From the NCBI GenBank assembly GCA_044235645.1, contig JBIIHQ010000006.1, forward strand, positions 100,382 through 164,381: a stretch of 64,000 bases of DNA, written 5' to 3'. The stretch comes from OMIW01 sp044235645. Lineage in GTDB: Bacteria > Bdellovibrionota_C > UBA2361 > OMIW01. Numbering within the stretch: the stretch's first letter is position 1; every line of letters starts with the position of its first letter. The position numbers and the translations under genes were made by a program. The notes beneath the pieces were generated by a model. It was not told the DNA's origin. It saw nothing but the letters and a program-made list of their open reading frames with translations, and searched no databases. This document shows, in pieces, positions 9,887 through 17,808 of this stretch.

Positions 9887-10008
9887 ACCGTGCCCTTATA
9901 GTGCGGCCCTTGCTGAGCCATCTTGCTCCGTCCCGAGCGCACGACCGCCCGTCAGCTCAAATCAGGCCTTCAAGACCCGACCGCCAGCCGAACGATCGCG
10001 CTCCCCGA

Positions 10009-10578
10009 TTATCGATCGCCTCCTCGATGCACCAGATAGACCGCATCCTGATACCCCATCTCAGAAACTCGTAGCCGCACCATATCGCTCTTCGAGGTAG
10101 GTACATTCTTGCCGACAAAGTCAGGGCGTATCGGCAACTCTCGGTGCCCTCGATCCACCAACACCGCCAGCTCCACCGTCTGCGGGCGTCCGAAATCCAT
10201 AATTGCATCGAGAGCCGCTCGGATCGTGCGACCAGTGTAGAGAACATCGTCAATTAAAATGATCCGGGAACCGGTCACCCGAAACGGAAGGTCGGTATCT
10301 TTGATCGTTGGATAGGTTTCGGACACCCCAATATCATCCCGATAGAGGGTGATATCGATAACACCAAACGGAACCAGGGTCCCCTCAATCTGTTGTATCC
10401 GATGCTGAATCCGTTTCCCGAGAACTTCTCCCCCCGTTTTAATCCCAACGATAGCAAGACGGGAGATATCTCCCTCTCGCTCGAGGATTTCGTAACTCAT
10501 CCGCGAGATACACCGTGAGATAGTCTCAGTGTCAAGCATCTCCTTCCATTCGCGAGGAACGTGTTTAGGTTGAGTCAT
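10009..10578 (-). CDS. pyrR: PyrR: pyrimidine regulator / uracil phosphoribosyltransferase
   Basis: A 189-aa type I phosphoribosyltransferase. The PRPP loop IILIDDVLYTGRTIR is at 106-120, and the N-terminal KTGGEVLGKRI and C-terminal RELPIRPDFVGKN segments are typical of PyrR. It is the first recognisable gene of the pyr operon. Some PyrR proteins attenuate transcription by binding leader RNA; I found no clear match to the Bacillus-type binding loop in the 280 bp upstream, so it may act only as a UPRTase here. A good Shine-Dalgarno (AGGAG about 9 nt upstream) supports the ATG at 10578. Confidence 0.95.
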   Translation of the reverse strand: MTQPKHVPREWKEMLDTETISRCISRMSYEILEREGDISRLAIVGIKTGGEVLGKRIQHRIQQIEGTLVPFGVIDITLYRDDIGVSETYPTIKDTDLPFRVTGSRIILIDDVLYTGRTIRAALDAIMDFGRPQTVELAVLVDRGHRELPIRPDFVGKNVPTSKSDMVRLRVSEMGYQDAVYLVHRGGDR

Positions 10579-10832
10579 AGGGATGAGGTCTCCTGTGAGT
10601 GCGTGGTCTTGATGATTGAGCGGCCCTGATGATCGGCATCATCGGTGCCACTCAGCATGCTCTCGTCATACCGGCAATAAGGACACGCAAGAACGCGCCC
10701 GTCCAGAACCATGAAGAGCAGGGCTGTGTGCAAATGCGAGGTAAGGGAAACGACGGAAGAAGCGGAAGGGCCAACAGGCGAGAGTAGGCGCGGGCAAACG
10801 ATTGAGTTAAAAGAGAGCTCCCGTGCGCCCAT
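10575..10832 (-). CDS. possible small ORF overlapping the pyrR start
   Basis: An open frame of about 85 codons ends with TGA at 10575-10577, overlapping the pyrR ATG as ATGA, the same arrangement used twice downstream. A G-rich stretch precedes ATG 10832. The peptide contains LACPYC, a lone C-x2-C pair, and otherwise looks low-complexity. It may be a leader peptide, a real small protein or a chance frame. No homolog is recognised. Confidence 0.25.
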   Translation of the reverse strand: MGARELSFNSIVCPRLLSPVGPSASSVVSLTSHLHTALLFMVLDGRVLACPYCRYDESMLSGTDDADHQGRSIIKTTHSQETSSL

Positions 10833-11042
10833 CTGACACACCCCCCCCTGTCTCAACCAATCTTGCCAACGTCACCACAGATCTGGCAGCGCTCTTTGCA
10901 AATTCACGGATTCACACTTAAAGAGCATTCGAGGAAGGGTAGCAGATGTGAGGCGGGGTAATCAAGGCAGCTTGTGGACTACCGATGCGCCTCAAATTAA
11001 ATGTCCTCGAACGAAAAGGATTCAGCAAATCTTGAGGGGCGG
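10579..11042. other. pyr operon upstream region and IS left flank
   Basis: Apart from the doubtful small ORF there is no gene. On the minus strand a short hairpin GATGAT-gccg-ATCATC lies at about 10629-10644, in the presumed pyr leader. Nearer the insertion sequence is CTCAAATTAAATGTCCTCGA (10991-11010), a close direct copy of the IS left end at 11048. No confident promoter was found. Confidence 0.4.
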
Positions 11043-11068
11043 TTGACTCAAAATTCATGTCCTCGAAA
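11043..11068 (+). repeat. IS left inverted repeat
   Basis: 26 bp pairing with 12444-12469 in inverted orientation (24/26). It includes CATGTCCTCGAAA and lies 14 bp before the transposase ATG. Confidence 0.85.
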
Positions 11069-11082
11069 CGTAGGAGGCATGA

Positions 11083-12093
11083 ATGAACGAGCAAGAGAAA
11101 CGTTGTATTGTTGGGGTATTTCGTGGGCGCTATGCCCGTGGTGGCAAGAAGGAGAAGGGGGAGATACTGTATGAGCTTTGTGAGCAACTGAGCGTCTCCC
11201 GGCGGCATGTCCGTCGTCTTTTAGCGAAGAAGGAGGTAGGTCGGCCAAGGAAACCGCGCAAGCGGGGGAGAGCGAGGAGATATGGGGACCCCTCTTTTGA
11301 GAAGGCTCTGAGAGACTTTTGGAAGACGACTCGCTATATGTGCTCGCGCCACCTGAAGGCGGCTATTCCGGAATGGATTGACTACCTTGAGCAAGAAAGG
11401 GGGGCGTATGCTCCCGAAACAAAGCAGCTTCTCCTTTCAGTGAGCGCCTCTACGATCGACCGTATCCTTAAGCCATTCAAAGGCTGCAAGGGGAAGTCAC
11501 TTACCCAGAAGGGGGGATTTCGAGAGCAAATACCGATTCAAGAGAGCGTGTGGCGCATCGAAGAGCCCGGCTTTCTTGAAAGCGACACTGTTGCCCACTG
11601 TGGCGGGTCGACTCTCGGGGAGTATGTTCATACCCTGACGATGGTCTATCTTGCATCGACATGGACCGAAACGCGAGCGACTTTCGGTAAGGGCTCTACG
11701 CCGATTGTCTATGCAATCGAGGACATCGAAAGACAGCTACCCTTTGCCATCAAAGGGTACGACTGTGATAACGGCACTGAAGTGCTCAACAAGCATGTGC
11801 TGCGGTATTTCATCGATGAGCGCACATCTCGGGGACTCCCACCGGTACACGTTACCCGTTCACGAGAGTACAAGAAAAACGATAATGCACACGTGGAGCA
11901 GAGGAATAACTCAGTCTCCCGTCGCTGGCTTGGGTACGAGCGTCTCGACCATCGGGAGCTTGCCCCTCTGGTAAATTACTACTTCCGCGACATCGTATGC
12001 CCTCTGATGAACCACTTTTTTCCGAGCTTTAAGCTCGCCGATAAGGTGCTCGTAAAAAGCCGAACACACGTCGCGTGTACAAGAGCCCCGTGA
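11083..12093 (+). CDS. IS transposase, main part (DDE / integrase core)
   Basis: 336 aa. The N-terminal helix-turn-helix (about 25-50, ELCEQLSVSRRHVRRLL) and a basic linker (PRKPRKRGRARR) precede an rve-type catalytic core. The core has the DDE triad at Asp168 (ESDTVAHCG), Asp229 (YDCDNGTE) and Glu272 (NDNAHVEQRN); the second and third residues are 43 apart. This fits transposases of the IS481/ISNCY-like group; the exact family is not certain. The reading frame runs into a stop soon after KSRTHVACTRAP, and the family's usual C-terminus is encoded in the -1 frame from about 12057. Confidence 0.85.
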   Translation: MNEQEKRCIVGVFRGRYARGGKKEKGEILYELCEQLSVSRRHVRRLLAKKEVGRPRKPRKRGRARRYGDPSFEKALRDFWKTTRYMCSRHLKAAIPEWIDYLEQERGAYAPETKQLLLSVSASTIDRILKPFKGCKGKSLTQKGGFREQIPIQESVWRIEEPGFLESDTVAHCGGSTLGEYVHTLTMVYLASTWTETRATFGKGSTPIVYAIEDIERQLPFAIKGYDCDNGTEVLNKHVLRYFIDERTSRGLPPVHVTRSREYKKNDNAHVEQRNNSVSRRWLGYERLDHRELAPLVNYYFRDIVCPLMNHFFPSFKLADKVLVKSRTHVACTRAP

Positions 12094-12464
12094 CTCCCTA
12101 CTCACGCATCATGGCTTCTCCCTTCGTCGACGAGAAGACCAAGCTCAGATTGAAGGCGCAGCACAACCAGCTCAATCCATTACGCCTCTTAGCCCAAGAA
12201 AAATCGGTCCGCAAACAGATTGACCAGCTACTCAAAGCTCTCAACAGCGGAGAGCCCTCTGCGGGACTCTTGACGGTCCCTCCGTTGGCTCCCTGTTTCT
12301 CGCCATCACCCCTTGCTACGCAAGCCTCCACCCCTCCCCCCTGCTCGCCCCCTCCCTTCCCCGAGGGGGCTGCGCCGAACCCCGTTACACTTTTCAGGGT
12401 TTCTTCACACCCTAAATCACACTCAACAAGGGACCGTCATAAATTTCGAGGACATGATTTATGA
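12075..12464 (+). CDS. IS transposase, C-terminal part in the -1 frame
   Basis: Read upstream of the GTG, this frame gives RRVYKSPVTPYSRIMASP followed by NQLNPLRLLAQEKSVRKQIDQLL. This matches the C-terminal pattern (Y-D-x-P-x-T-P-x-x-R...LNP..L) of integrase-core transposases, so it is the tail of the preceding ORF and not a separate gene. An A5 run (12054-12058, codons GTA-AAA-AGC in the first frame) is where a -1 slip would fuse the two as ...VLVKKPNTRRVYKSP.... The last about 70 residues are Pro/Ser-rich and may be non-conserved read-through into the right repeat. Confidence 0.65.
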   Translation: MYKSPVTPYSRIMASPFVDEKTKLRLKAQHNQLNPLRLLAQEKSVRKQIDQLLKALNSGEPSAGLLTVPPLAPCFSPSPLATQASTPPPCSPPPFPEGAAPNPVTLFRVSSHPKSHSTRDRHKFRGHDL

Positions 12465-12469
12465 GTCAA
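12444..12469 (-). repeat. IS right inverted repeat
   Basis: Inverted partner of 11043-11068. The stop of the second transposase frame (12462-12464) lies inside it. Confidence 0.85.
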
Positions 12470-12693
12470 AAGGCTACTCCCCCCTCCACAGAACAGCCTC
12501 ATGAAATCGCCTACGTCGGCTCTTCCCAATCCCCTAGGAGAATGAGAGGCCGGAGCATACATCGGAGCCATTCGACCATGCTAAGGCTCCTGATTCTATC
12601 AGCCTCACCCCGGGAGGCCACCAGCGGTTGCCTCTCCACCCCACAACGTACGCGAGACTTCCTCCCGTTGCGCCGAGCGGCTTTTTCTCTCTC

Positions 12694-13371
12694 TTACCCC
12701 CTCTCCCCAAACACCTCGGCCGTAAACTCCTTCCCCACTGAGTATTCCGATAGCCATATACCAAAATAAGTCCGAGCGAATGCCGTGCTTGATATCGCTA
12801 TCAGCTCTGGTTCCCGTTCATTGAACCACAGCTTCATGGTCCCTGTTTCCGGTTCGTAGGTTATTGCGTAGCGATCACCCTCCTTGACGCCAACGTAGGC
12901 CTTGTTAATCGCAGAGAGTTGAGGCTCCAGCGCCGCAAGCTCGACTCCCGGGGTATCCTCGAGCACCTCTTGCGACTTTTCGCGGAACTGATCGGGGCTC
13001 ACCGATCGGTGATAACAGAGGACGAGTTTCTTCCTGACCTCCCCGCGGATAGCATCGCGCGATTGCGCTGTTGGGGGTGCATACAGAGCTCCGGTGTAAA
13101 CCCGAAATCCCCAATATCGGAAGGTGCTGGTACCCCGGAGTGAGAGCACTTCACCATTGAGCTCGATGCTCGGGACGAAACAGCATCCGTGGTGGCAGCG
13201 CGGAGGATTTGCTGAGGATGTTTCGATTTCTTCCCCACCTGCGCCATACGCGGACGTGCAGAGGAAGAGGAAAAGAAAAACAGCGGCTGAGCTTCTCGCC
13301 TTAGTGACGGAAAGAGGACCATTTCCCCCGTTCAAAACCAAACGATATAGCGAGAGAGTGGTTTTGAACAT
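12694..13371 (-). CDS. chalcone isomerase-like secreted protein
   Basis: About 225 aa. A hydrophobic signal segment (SSAAVFLFLFLCTSAYG) follows a basic N-region and ends before GAGGEEIE, so export to the periplasm is likely. The mature part, from ELNGEVLSLRGTSTFRYWGFRVYTGALYAP to LWFNEREPELI...YFGIWLSEYSVG, matches the bacterial chalcone-isomerase-like fold (Chalcone_3 type). These bacterial proteins generally lack the flavonoid isomerase active site and are thought to bind fatty acids or similar ligands. The ATG at 13371 was preferred over the upstream TTG at 13380. It is 27 bp downstream of a membrane Ser/Thr kinase gene, presumably cotranscribed. Confidence 0.75.
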   Translation of the reverse strand: MFKTTLSLYRLVLNGGNGPLSVTKARSSAAVFLFLFLCTSAYGAGGEEIETSSANPPRCHHGCCFVPSIELNGEVLSLRGTSTFRYWGFRVYTGALYAPPTAQSRDAIRGEVRKKLVLCYHRSVSPDQFREKSQEVLEDTPGVELAALEPQLSAINKAYVGVKEGDRYAITYEPETGTMKLWFNEREPELIAISSTAFARTYFGIWLSEYSVGKEFTAEVFGERG

Positions 13372-13398
13372 GAGTAGCAACTTATCGGCGTTATCTAA

Positions 13399-15174
13399 TT
13401 ACCTGCGACCCCCTCGTCGCATGTTCAGATTCGCCCAGTACACATACGAGAGGTTAATGAGGGAGAATATCCACTGTGCGGGAGAGAGATACAGCATCAT
13501 CTCACCGAGCACAAGCTTCTCGGATGCGCCCGAGATATCGAGTAAAATGTTGAGGATTGATTCGATTGCGAGGATCATTACAAATCTTCCCGTTATCGCT
13601 CGATTTTCCTCCTTTTCTTGCACAGAAACCTTTCTTCGAGGTGGCCTCAACAGTCCTCCGATGAGATACACCCACAAAATAAGGGCAAGATACGAGATTA
13701 AACTCGAATAGAGCGACGGGGGTGAAGATACAACCCAGATTTGGATTTCGCCAAGGTTTACCGAGGAAACACCCCACTGAACTGGCGCAAGGGCAGCTAT
13801 CTGGAGAAAAAGCACTGCAGCGCCGAATACAGTCGTCACCATTTGCCGCGCTAAAACCTCAGTCGATAACGAAGGCAACGCCGCGATGGTCGCGGGGACA
13901 AAAAGCGACAACCAGATAAGGAGTGATACTCCCCGCATGTGCCGCACAAGCACCTCTCTGACCGCCCTTTCATTCGAGGTTAATCCGAGCCGAAATGCAC
14001 CCCGGGATAGCGCTGTCGATACGAGAGCGCTCGTCACTACGATAGAGGCGTATCCCCCTACCATCGTCAATGGGGATTCGAATGATGAGCCAAAAACATT
14101 GAGAGTGACATGTAGAAAAACAGCAGAAACGATCGCTGCTGCACATACCACCGCCCCAAGCAACATGGCGGCCAAAAAGGAGTGCTCAACCCCCATCTGA
14201 CGAAACACTCCTGAGGCAGGCTCAACCAATCGGGATATTGCTAAAGGACTTGCTGCGAGGGGACCTTCTTTCAGAGAGTCGTTGATTGTGGGCTGAGCAA
14301 AGGCTCCAGATTGACGCCGAGTGCTGAGGGTTACCCCCGCTACCTCACTGAAAAGACCGTCATCACACAAAGGTCGATTCGTAGGGTCTTTATCAAGAAG
14401 GCTCAATATCAGGTCCTCGAGACCCGACGACACCGTAACAATCTCAGATGGAGCGACGGGTAATTGCTCAAGATGTGCCTGCATCATCTCCGTCATCTTG
14501 TCCCCCTTCCACGGCGCGGTACCAGTTACCATCTGATACAAGATGACCCCCAGTGCGTACATATCGCTCGCAAATGAGGGGTCAGCGCCATCCCACAGCT
14601 CGGGAGCCAGATAGAGGGAAGTTCCCATGAGAGCATTGGTAACAGTCAAATCGGATTGAATCGAACGGGCTAGTCCAAAGTCAATTATCTTGACGGTATT
14701 CCCGGCAGTGACGAGGATATTAGAGGGTTTTAGGTCTCGATGGACGATGCCCTTATAATGAATCGCTGCTAGTCCCTCAACGATCTGTTTTATGAGCGGA
14801 ACGCTTTGAGATTCAGGCAAAGCTCCCCCTTTTATCCTCTGAGCAAGGGATTGCCCCGGTACATACTCCATCGAGACGTACATGAGCGCATCATCAGCCT
14901 GAAGGTCAAATACACGGCATACATGTGGATGAGCTATTTTCCGCCCGAGCTGAGCTTCCCTTACAAAACGCTCGAACCCATCCTCCGATGCGTGTCCTCC
15001 TCGATTAAATACTTTGAGCGCCACTAATTCATCGCCGAGAACCGTATCGTGCGCGAGGAACACCCCGCCCATTGCCCCCCGGCCGAGAGGCCGTACAATT
15101 CGGTATCGCCCTCCGACGAAAGAGCCCGACGGGAGCTCTGGCTGGTCGGCTGGCAAGTCTAACGAAGTCATCAT
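13399..15174 (-). CDS. membrane Ser/Thr protein kinase with multi-pass C-terminal domain
   Basis: 591 aa. A complete Hanks-type kinase domain occupies about 20-290: Gly-loop GRGAMGGV (31-38), ATP-binding Lys54 in VALKVF, catalytic loop HRDLKPSN (145-152), DFG (165-167) and APE (190-192) preceded by GTSLYL. After a linker, residues about 330-590 contain roughly seven hydrophobic helices (for example LLGAVVCAAAIVSAVFLHV, LISYLALILWVYLIGGLL), so the kinase is anchored in the inner membrane by a polytopic domain rather than the usual single helix plus extracellular sensor. All catalytic residues are present. It is the first gene of a two-gene unit with the chalcone-isomerase-like protein; targets are unknown. 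Confidence 0.92.
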   Translation of the reverse strand: MMTSLDLPADQPELPSGSFVGGRYRIVRPLGRGAMGGVFLAHDTVLGDELVALKVFNRGGHASEDGFERFVREAQLGRKIAHPHVCRVFDLQADDALMYVSMEYVPGQSLAQRIKGGALPESQSVPLIKQIVEGLAAIHYKGIVHRDLKPSNILVTAGNTVKIIDFGLARSIQSDLTVTNALMGTSLYLAPELWDGADPSFASDMYALGVILYQMVTGTAPWKGDKMTEMMQAHLEQLPVAPSEIVTVSSGLEDLILSLLDKDPTNRPLCDDGLFSEVAGVTLSTRRQSGAFAQPTINDSLKEGPLAASPLAISRLVEPASGVFRQMGVEHSFLAAMLLGAVVCAAAIVSAVFLHVTLNVFGSSFESPLTMVGGYASIVVTSALVSTALSRGAFRLGLTSNERAVREVLVRHMRGVSLLIWLSLFVPATIAALPSLSTEVLARQMVTTVFGAAVLFLQIAALAPVQWGVSSVNLGEIQIWVVSSPPSLYSSLISYLALILWVYLIGGLLRPPRRKVSVQEKEENRAITGRFVMILAIESILNILLDISGASEKLVLGEMMLYLSPAQWIFSLINLSYVYWANLNMRRGGRR

Positions 15175-15509
15175 TGATTGAGAGAATTATCGTCGGGTCG
15201 TTCCCGGGGACGAGGCGAGGTTTTACCCTTGTTAGATGCGAAATCGATAAAAATTATGCAATAACTCGAAGAACTGGGCACTGCCCTTTCTCAGAGATAG
15301 TGAGGGTGGTAATCAATGCTCCCCACACGTATCATGTGGGTTAAGAATCCTGATAAAGGGTTTGGAACCTCACGGAGTAGTGAAAAATGATTTCCCGTTG
15401 CCCACTTTGATAGTTTGACCGCAACTTCCTCAAAACTCTCACAATCCTTCCGACGAAACCATTTTTTACCATCCTGCTAAACTATTTTGTTCAAAAGGTT
15501 ACGGACGAC
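15175..15509. other. divergent intergenic region, kinase / fumarase
   Basis: 335 bp between divergent genes, so it should hold both promoters. AT-rich stretches occur near 15480-15495, but I could not fix a clear -35/-10 pair. A perfect 6-bp hairpin CCCACA-N7-TGTGGG lies at 15322-15340. No gene was seen. Confidence 0.4.
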
Positions 15510-17159
15510 ATGGGGACCTTTCAGTACCAACCACTATTCGAATTTGGCGATGACACAACCAGCTATCGCAAACTTTCAACCAGCGGTATATCCTCTGAGG
15601 TCGTCGGAGGGCGCGAACTATTAATTATTGAACCGGAAGCGCTGCAGTTGCTTGCGGATACGGCGTTCGACGATGTGTCGCATCTGCTACGAACCACTCA
15701 CCTTCAGAAGCTCGCGGCAATTCTCGACGACCCCGAGAGCTCGCCGAATGACAAATTTGTGGCAACCGAACTCCTTCGGAACGCAACGATCGCTGCGGCA
15801 CGTGAGTTTCCTTCATGCCAAGACACCGGAACTGCTCTTATTTTGGGGAAAAAGGGCGAGAATACATTCACCGGCGTCGATGATGCTGAGTGGCTCTCAC
15901 GAGGAGTGTACGACTGCTATCAGCGGCGTAATCTTCGGTACTCGCAGCTTGCGCCACTCTCGCTGTTTGAGGAGAAAAATACGGGAGATAATCTTCCCGC
16001 ACAAATCGATCTGTACGCGACCACGGGGGGTGAGTATTCGTTTCTTTTTATCGCGAAAGGGGGGGGGAGTGCGAATAAGAGCTATCTCTTTCAGAAAAAT
16101 AAATCGCTACTGAATCCCACCTCATTTGAGGCGTTCGTCCGTGAGGCTATCACGGGTCTGGGAACCGCCGCGTGTCCGCCCTATCATCTTGCCATTGTAA
16201 TCGGGGGGACTTCCGCCGAGATGACTCTGAAAACGGTCAAACTCGCGAGCTGCGGATATCTCGATCACCTTCCCTCTACCGGTAACGCACGAGGTCGTGC
16301 ATTCCGAGATCGCGAAATGGAGATCCAGTGCGAGCAGTGGGCACGGGAATCAGGTATCGGAGCGCAGTTCGGAGGAAAGTATTTCGTTCACGATGTTCGC
16401 GTCATTCGGCTACCTCGGCACGGAGCTTCATGCCCGGTGGGAATTGGGGTCAGCTGCTCGGCCGACCGACAGATCAAAGGCAAAATTACCAAAGACGGCA
16501 TCTTTCTCGAACAGCTTGAGGAACACCCTGAGCGGTTTCTTCCCGCCCACCCCGAGCAGTATGGGGGAGAGGCGATTTCCGTTGATCTCAATCGCCCAAT
16601 GGCTGAGCTTCTCGCGACCCTCTCAAAGCTACCAGTCTCGACCCGCATCATGCTGAACGGACCTCTCACCGTTGCACGCGATATTGTGCACGCCAAACTC
16701 GCGGAACGGCTCAAAGAAGGGCAGCCCCTTCCGGACTATTTCCGCAAGTTTCCCATCTATTATGCGGGGCCTGCAAAAACCCCCGCCGGGTACGCATCAG
16801 GCAGCTTCGGCCCAACCACCTCTGAGCGGATGGACCCGTACGTCGGCCTATTCCAGGAACACGGAGGCTCGCTCGTGATGCTCGGCAAAGGCAATCGCTC
16901 CCAAGCTGTGACCGAGAGCTGCGCGCAGTGGGGTGGCTTTTATCTCGGCTCTATCGGTGGCCCCGCCGCGAGGCTCGGACACGACTGCATCAAGAAGGTA
17001 GAACCGATCGACTTCCAAGAGCTCGGCATGGAAGCCGTCTGGCGGATCGAGGTCGAGAACTTCCCAGCATTTATAATCGTGGATGACAAAGGGAATGACT
17101 TCTTCAGGCCACAGCGATCACTGGTAGGGGCTATCGGGAGTAAGAAACGAAGCGATTAA
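15510..17159 (+). CDS. fumarate hydratase, class I (iron-sulfur)
   Basis: 549-aa single-chain class I fumarase that hydrates fumarate to L-malate in the TCA cycle. Three cysteines are placed to bind the [4Fe-4S] cluster: Cys103 (PSCQDTGTA), Cys222 (TAACPPYH) and Cys316 (GVSCSADR). Their spacing (119 and 94) equals that of the structurally characterised Leishmania enzyme. The C-terminal swivel domain contains MLNGPLTVARDIVHAKL and the Thr/Ser-Arg-Met-Asp segment. The cluster is oxygen-labile, unlike FumC. The gene stands alone, divergent from the kinase operon. Confidence 0.95.
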   Translation: MGTFQYQPLFEFGDDTTSYRKLSTSGISSEVVGGRELLIIEPEALQLLADTAFDDVSHLLRTTHLQKLAAILDDPESSPNDKFVATELLRNATIAAAREFPSCQDTGTALILGKKGENTFTGVDDAEWLSRGVYDCYQRRNLRYSQLAPLSLFEEKNTGDNLPAQIDLYATTGGEYSFLFIAKGGGSANKSYLFQKNKSLLNPTSFEAFVREAITGLGTAACPPYHLAIVIGGTSAEMTLKTVKLASCGYLDHLPSTGNARGRAFRDREMEIQCEQWARESGIGAQFGGKYFVHDVRVIRLPRHGASCPVGIGVSCSADRQIKGKITKDGIFLEQLEEHPERFLPAHPEQYGGEAISVDLNRPMAELLATLSKLPVSTRIMLNGPLTVARDIVHAKLAERLKEGQPLPDYFRKFPIYYAGPAKTPAGYASGSFGPTTSERMDPYVGLFQEHGGSLVMLGKGNRSQAVTESCAQWGGFYLGSIGGPAARLGHDCIKKVEPIDFQELGMEAVWRIEVENFPAFIIVDDKGNDFFRPQRSLVGAIGSKKRSD

Positions 17160-17381
17160 TCACGGGAACAGCTGCGAGTCCATTCTTTCTCGAAATGCTT
17201 ATGGTTCGCGGACAGTCTTTCCCTTTTTTCTCAGCAAACCTATAGGATCGGGACAGCACCCTTTCATTAAGAAAAATATCCACCTGACCCATCGAACAGC
17301 TGGAGTGACTCACAAACCAAGCCTACGATTCCTTTCCTTTCTCAGAGTGGGAACCCAGGCAGCGTTGACGGTGGTGATGAC

Positions 17382-17666
17382 TTGGGATACCATTTTTTTA
17401 ATGTTTTTTCGGCTATGATGCGCTTTTGGCGATGCGTTTTCGGTGCCCTTGGGTTTGCCTTCGGACTAGTGTTGCCTACTATCCTTGGGAGCAGTGGCTG
17501 GCCGCTGATCGGCTTTGTTGTCAATCTGGCCCTCTTCCTCATCAGCGCTGGCCTCCTGAGTTGGGCGTGCGGGCGAAAGTCTAGGTTCTACGAACCGCTG
17601 AGCTGTTTGGAGGGTTTCTTTGCCGGTGCCCTTGTCGGGTCGCTCATCCCCCTCATCCTTGGTTGA
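17382..17666 (+). CDS. small membrane protein
   Basis: Up to 94 aa with two or three hydrophobic segments (FGALGFAFGLVLPTILG, PLIGFVVNLALFLISAGLLSWA, GFFAGALVGSLIPLILG). The start is uncertain: TTG 17382 has a GGTGGTGA stretch in front, while ATG 17415 has no visible Shine-Dalgarno. No family recognised. It is followed by a strong hairpin (17679-17706). Confidence 0.5.
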   Translation: MGYHFFNVFSAMMRFWRCVFGALGFAFGLVLPTILGSSGWPLIGFVVNLALFLISAGLLSWACGRKSRFYEPLSCLEGFFAGALVGSLIPLILG

Positions 17667-17678
17667 TCCGGTTCTCGA

Positions 17679-17706
17679 GGGCTCCTCTACACCACGTGAG
17701 GAGCCC
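17679..17706 (+). terminator. 9-bp hairpin, possible terminator
   Basis: GGGCTCCTC 17679-17687 and GAGGAGCCC 17698-17706 pair perfectly with a 10-nt loop, followed by CTCTCTTAT. The T-run is weak. It lies after the small membrane protein and before the gene starting at 17809. Confidence 0.4.
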
Positions 17707-17808
17707 CTCTCTTATCGACTATCGCCTCTTCACTCCCCATACACCCTCATCGGCGCTCATCCGCAACCAGCCTGCGATTGCTCAGGTGACAAACGAGGAA
17801 TGACATTA

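Larger units (their letters stand above)
11043..12469 (+). mobile_element. insertion sequence, about 1.43 kb, with 26-bp inverted repeats
   Basis: The left terminal repeat (11043-11068, starting TTGACTCA and containing CATGTCCTCGAAA) and the right one (12444-12469) are inverted copies matching at 24 of 26 positions. Between them lie two overlapping frames that together encode one DDE transposase. No target-site duplication is visible in the immediate flanks, so either the exact ends differ slightly or the duplication has decayed. An additional copy of the inner part of the left repeat occurs 57 bp outside (10991). The element sits between the pyr operon and a kinase operon and disrupts no recognisable gene. 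Confidence 0.85.

Noticed and set aside
10579..10832. PyrR-binding loop (Bacillus type) in the pyr leader
   Set aside because: No match to the ARUCCNGNGAGGYU consensus on the minus strand.
11030..12480. Target-site duplication of the IS
   Set aside because: The bases outside the two inverted repeats do not match in any register I tried.
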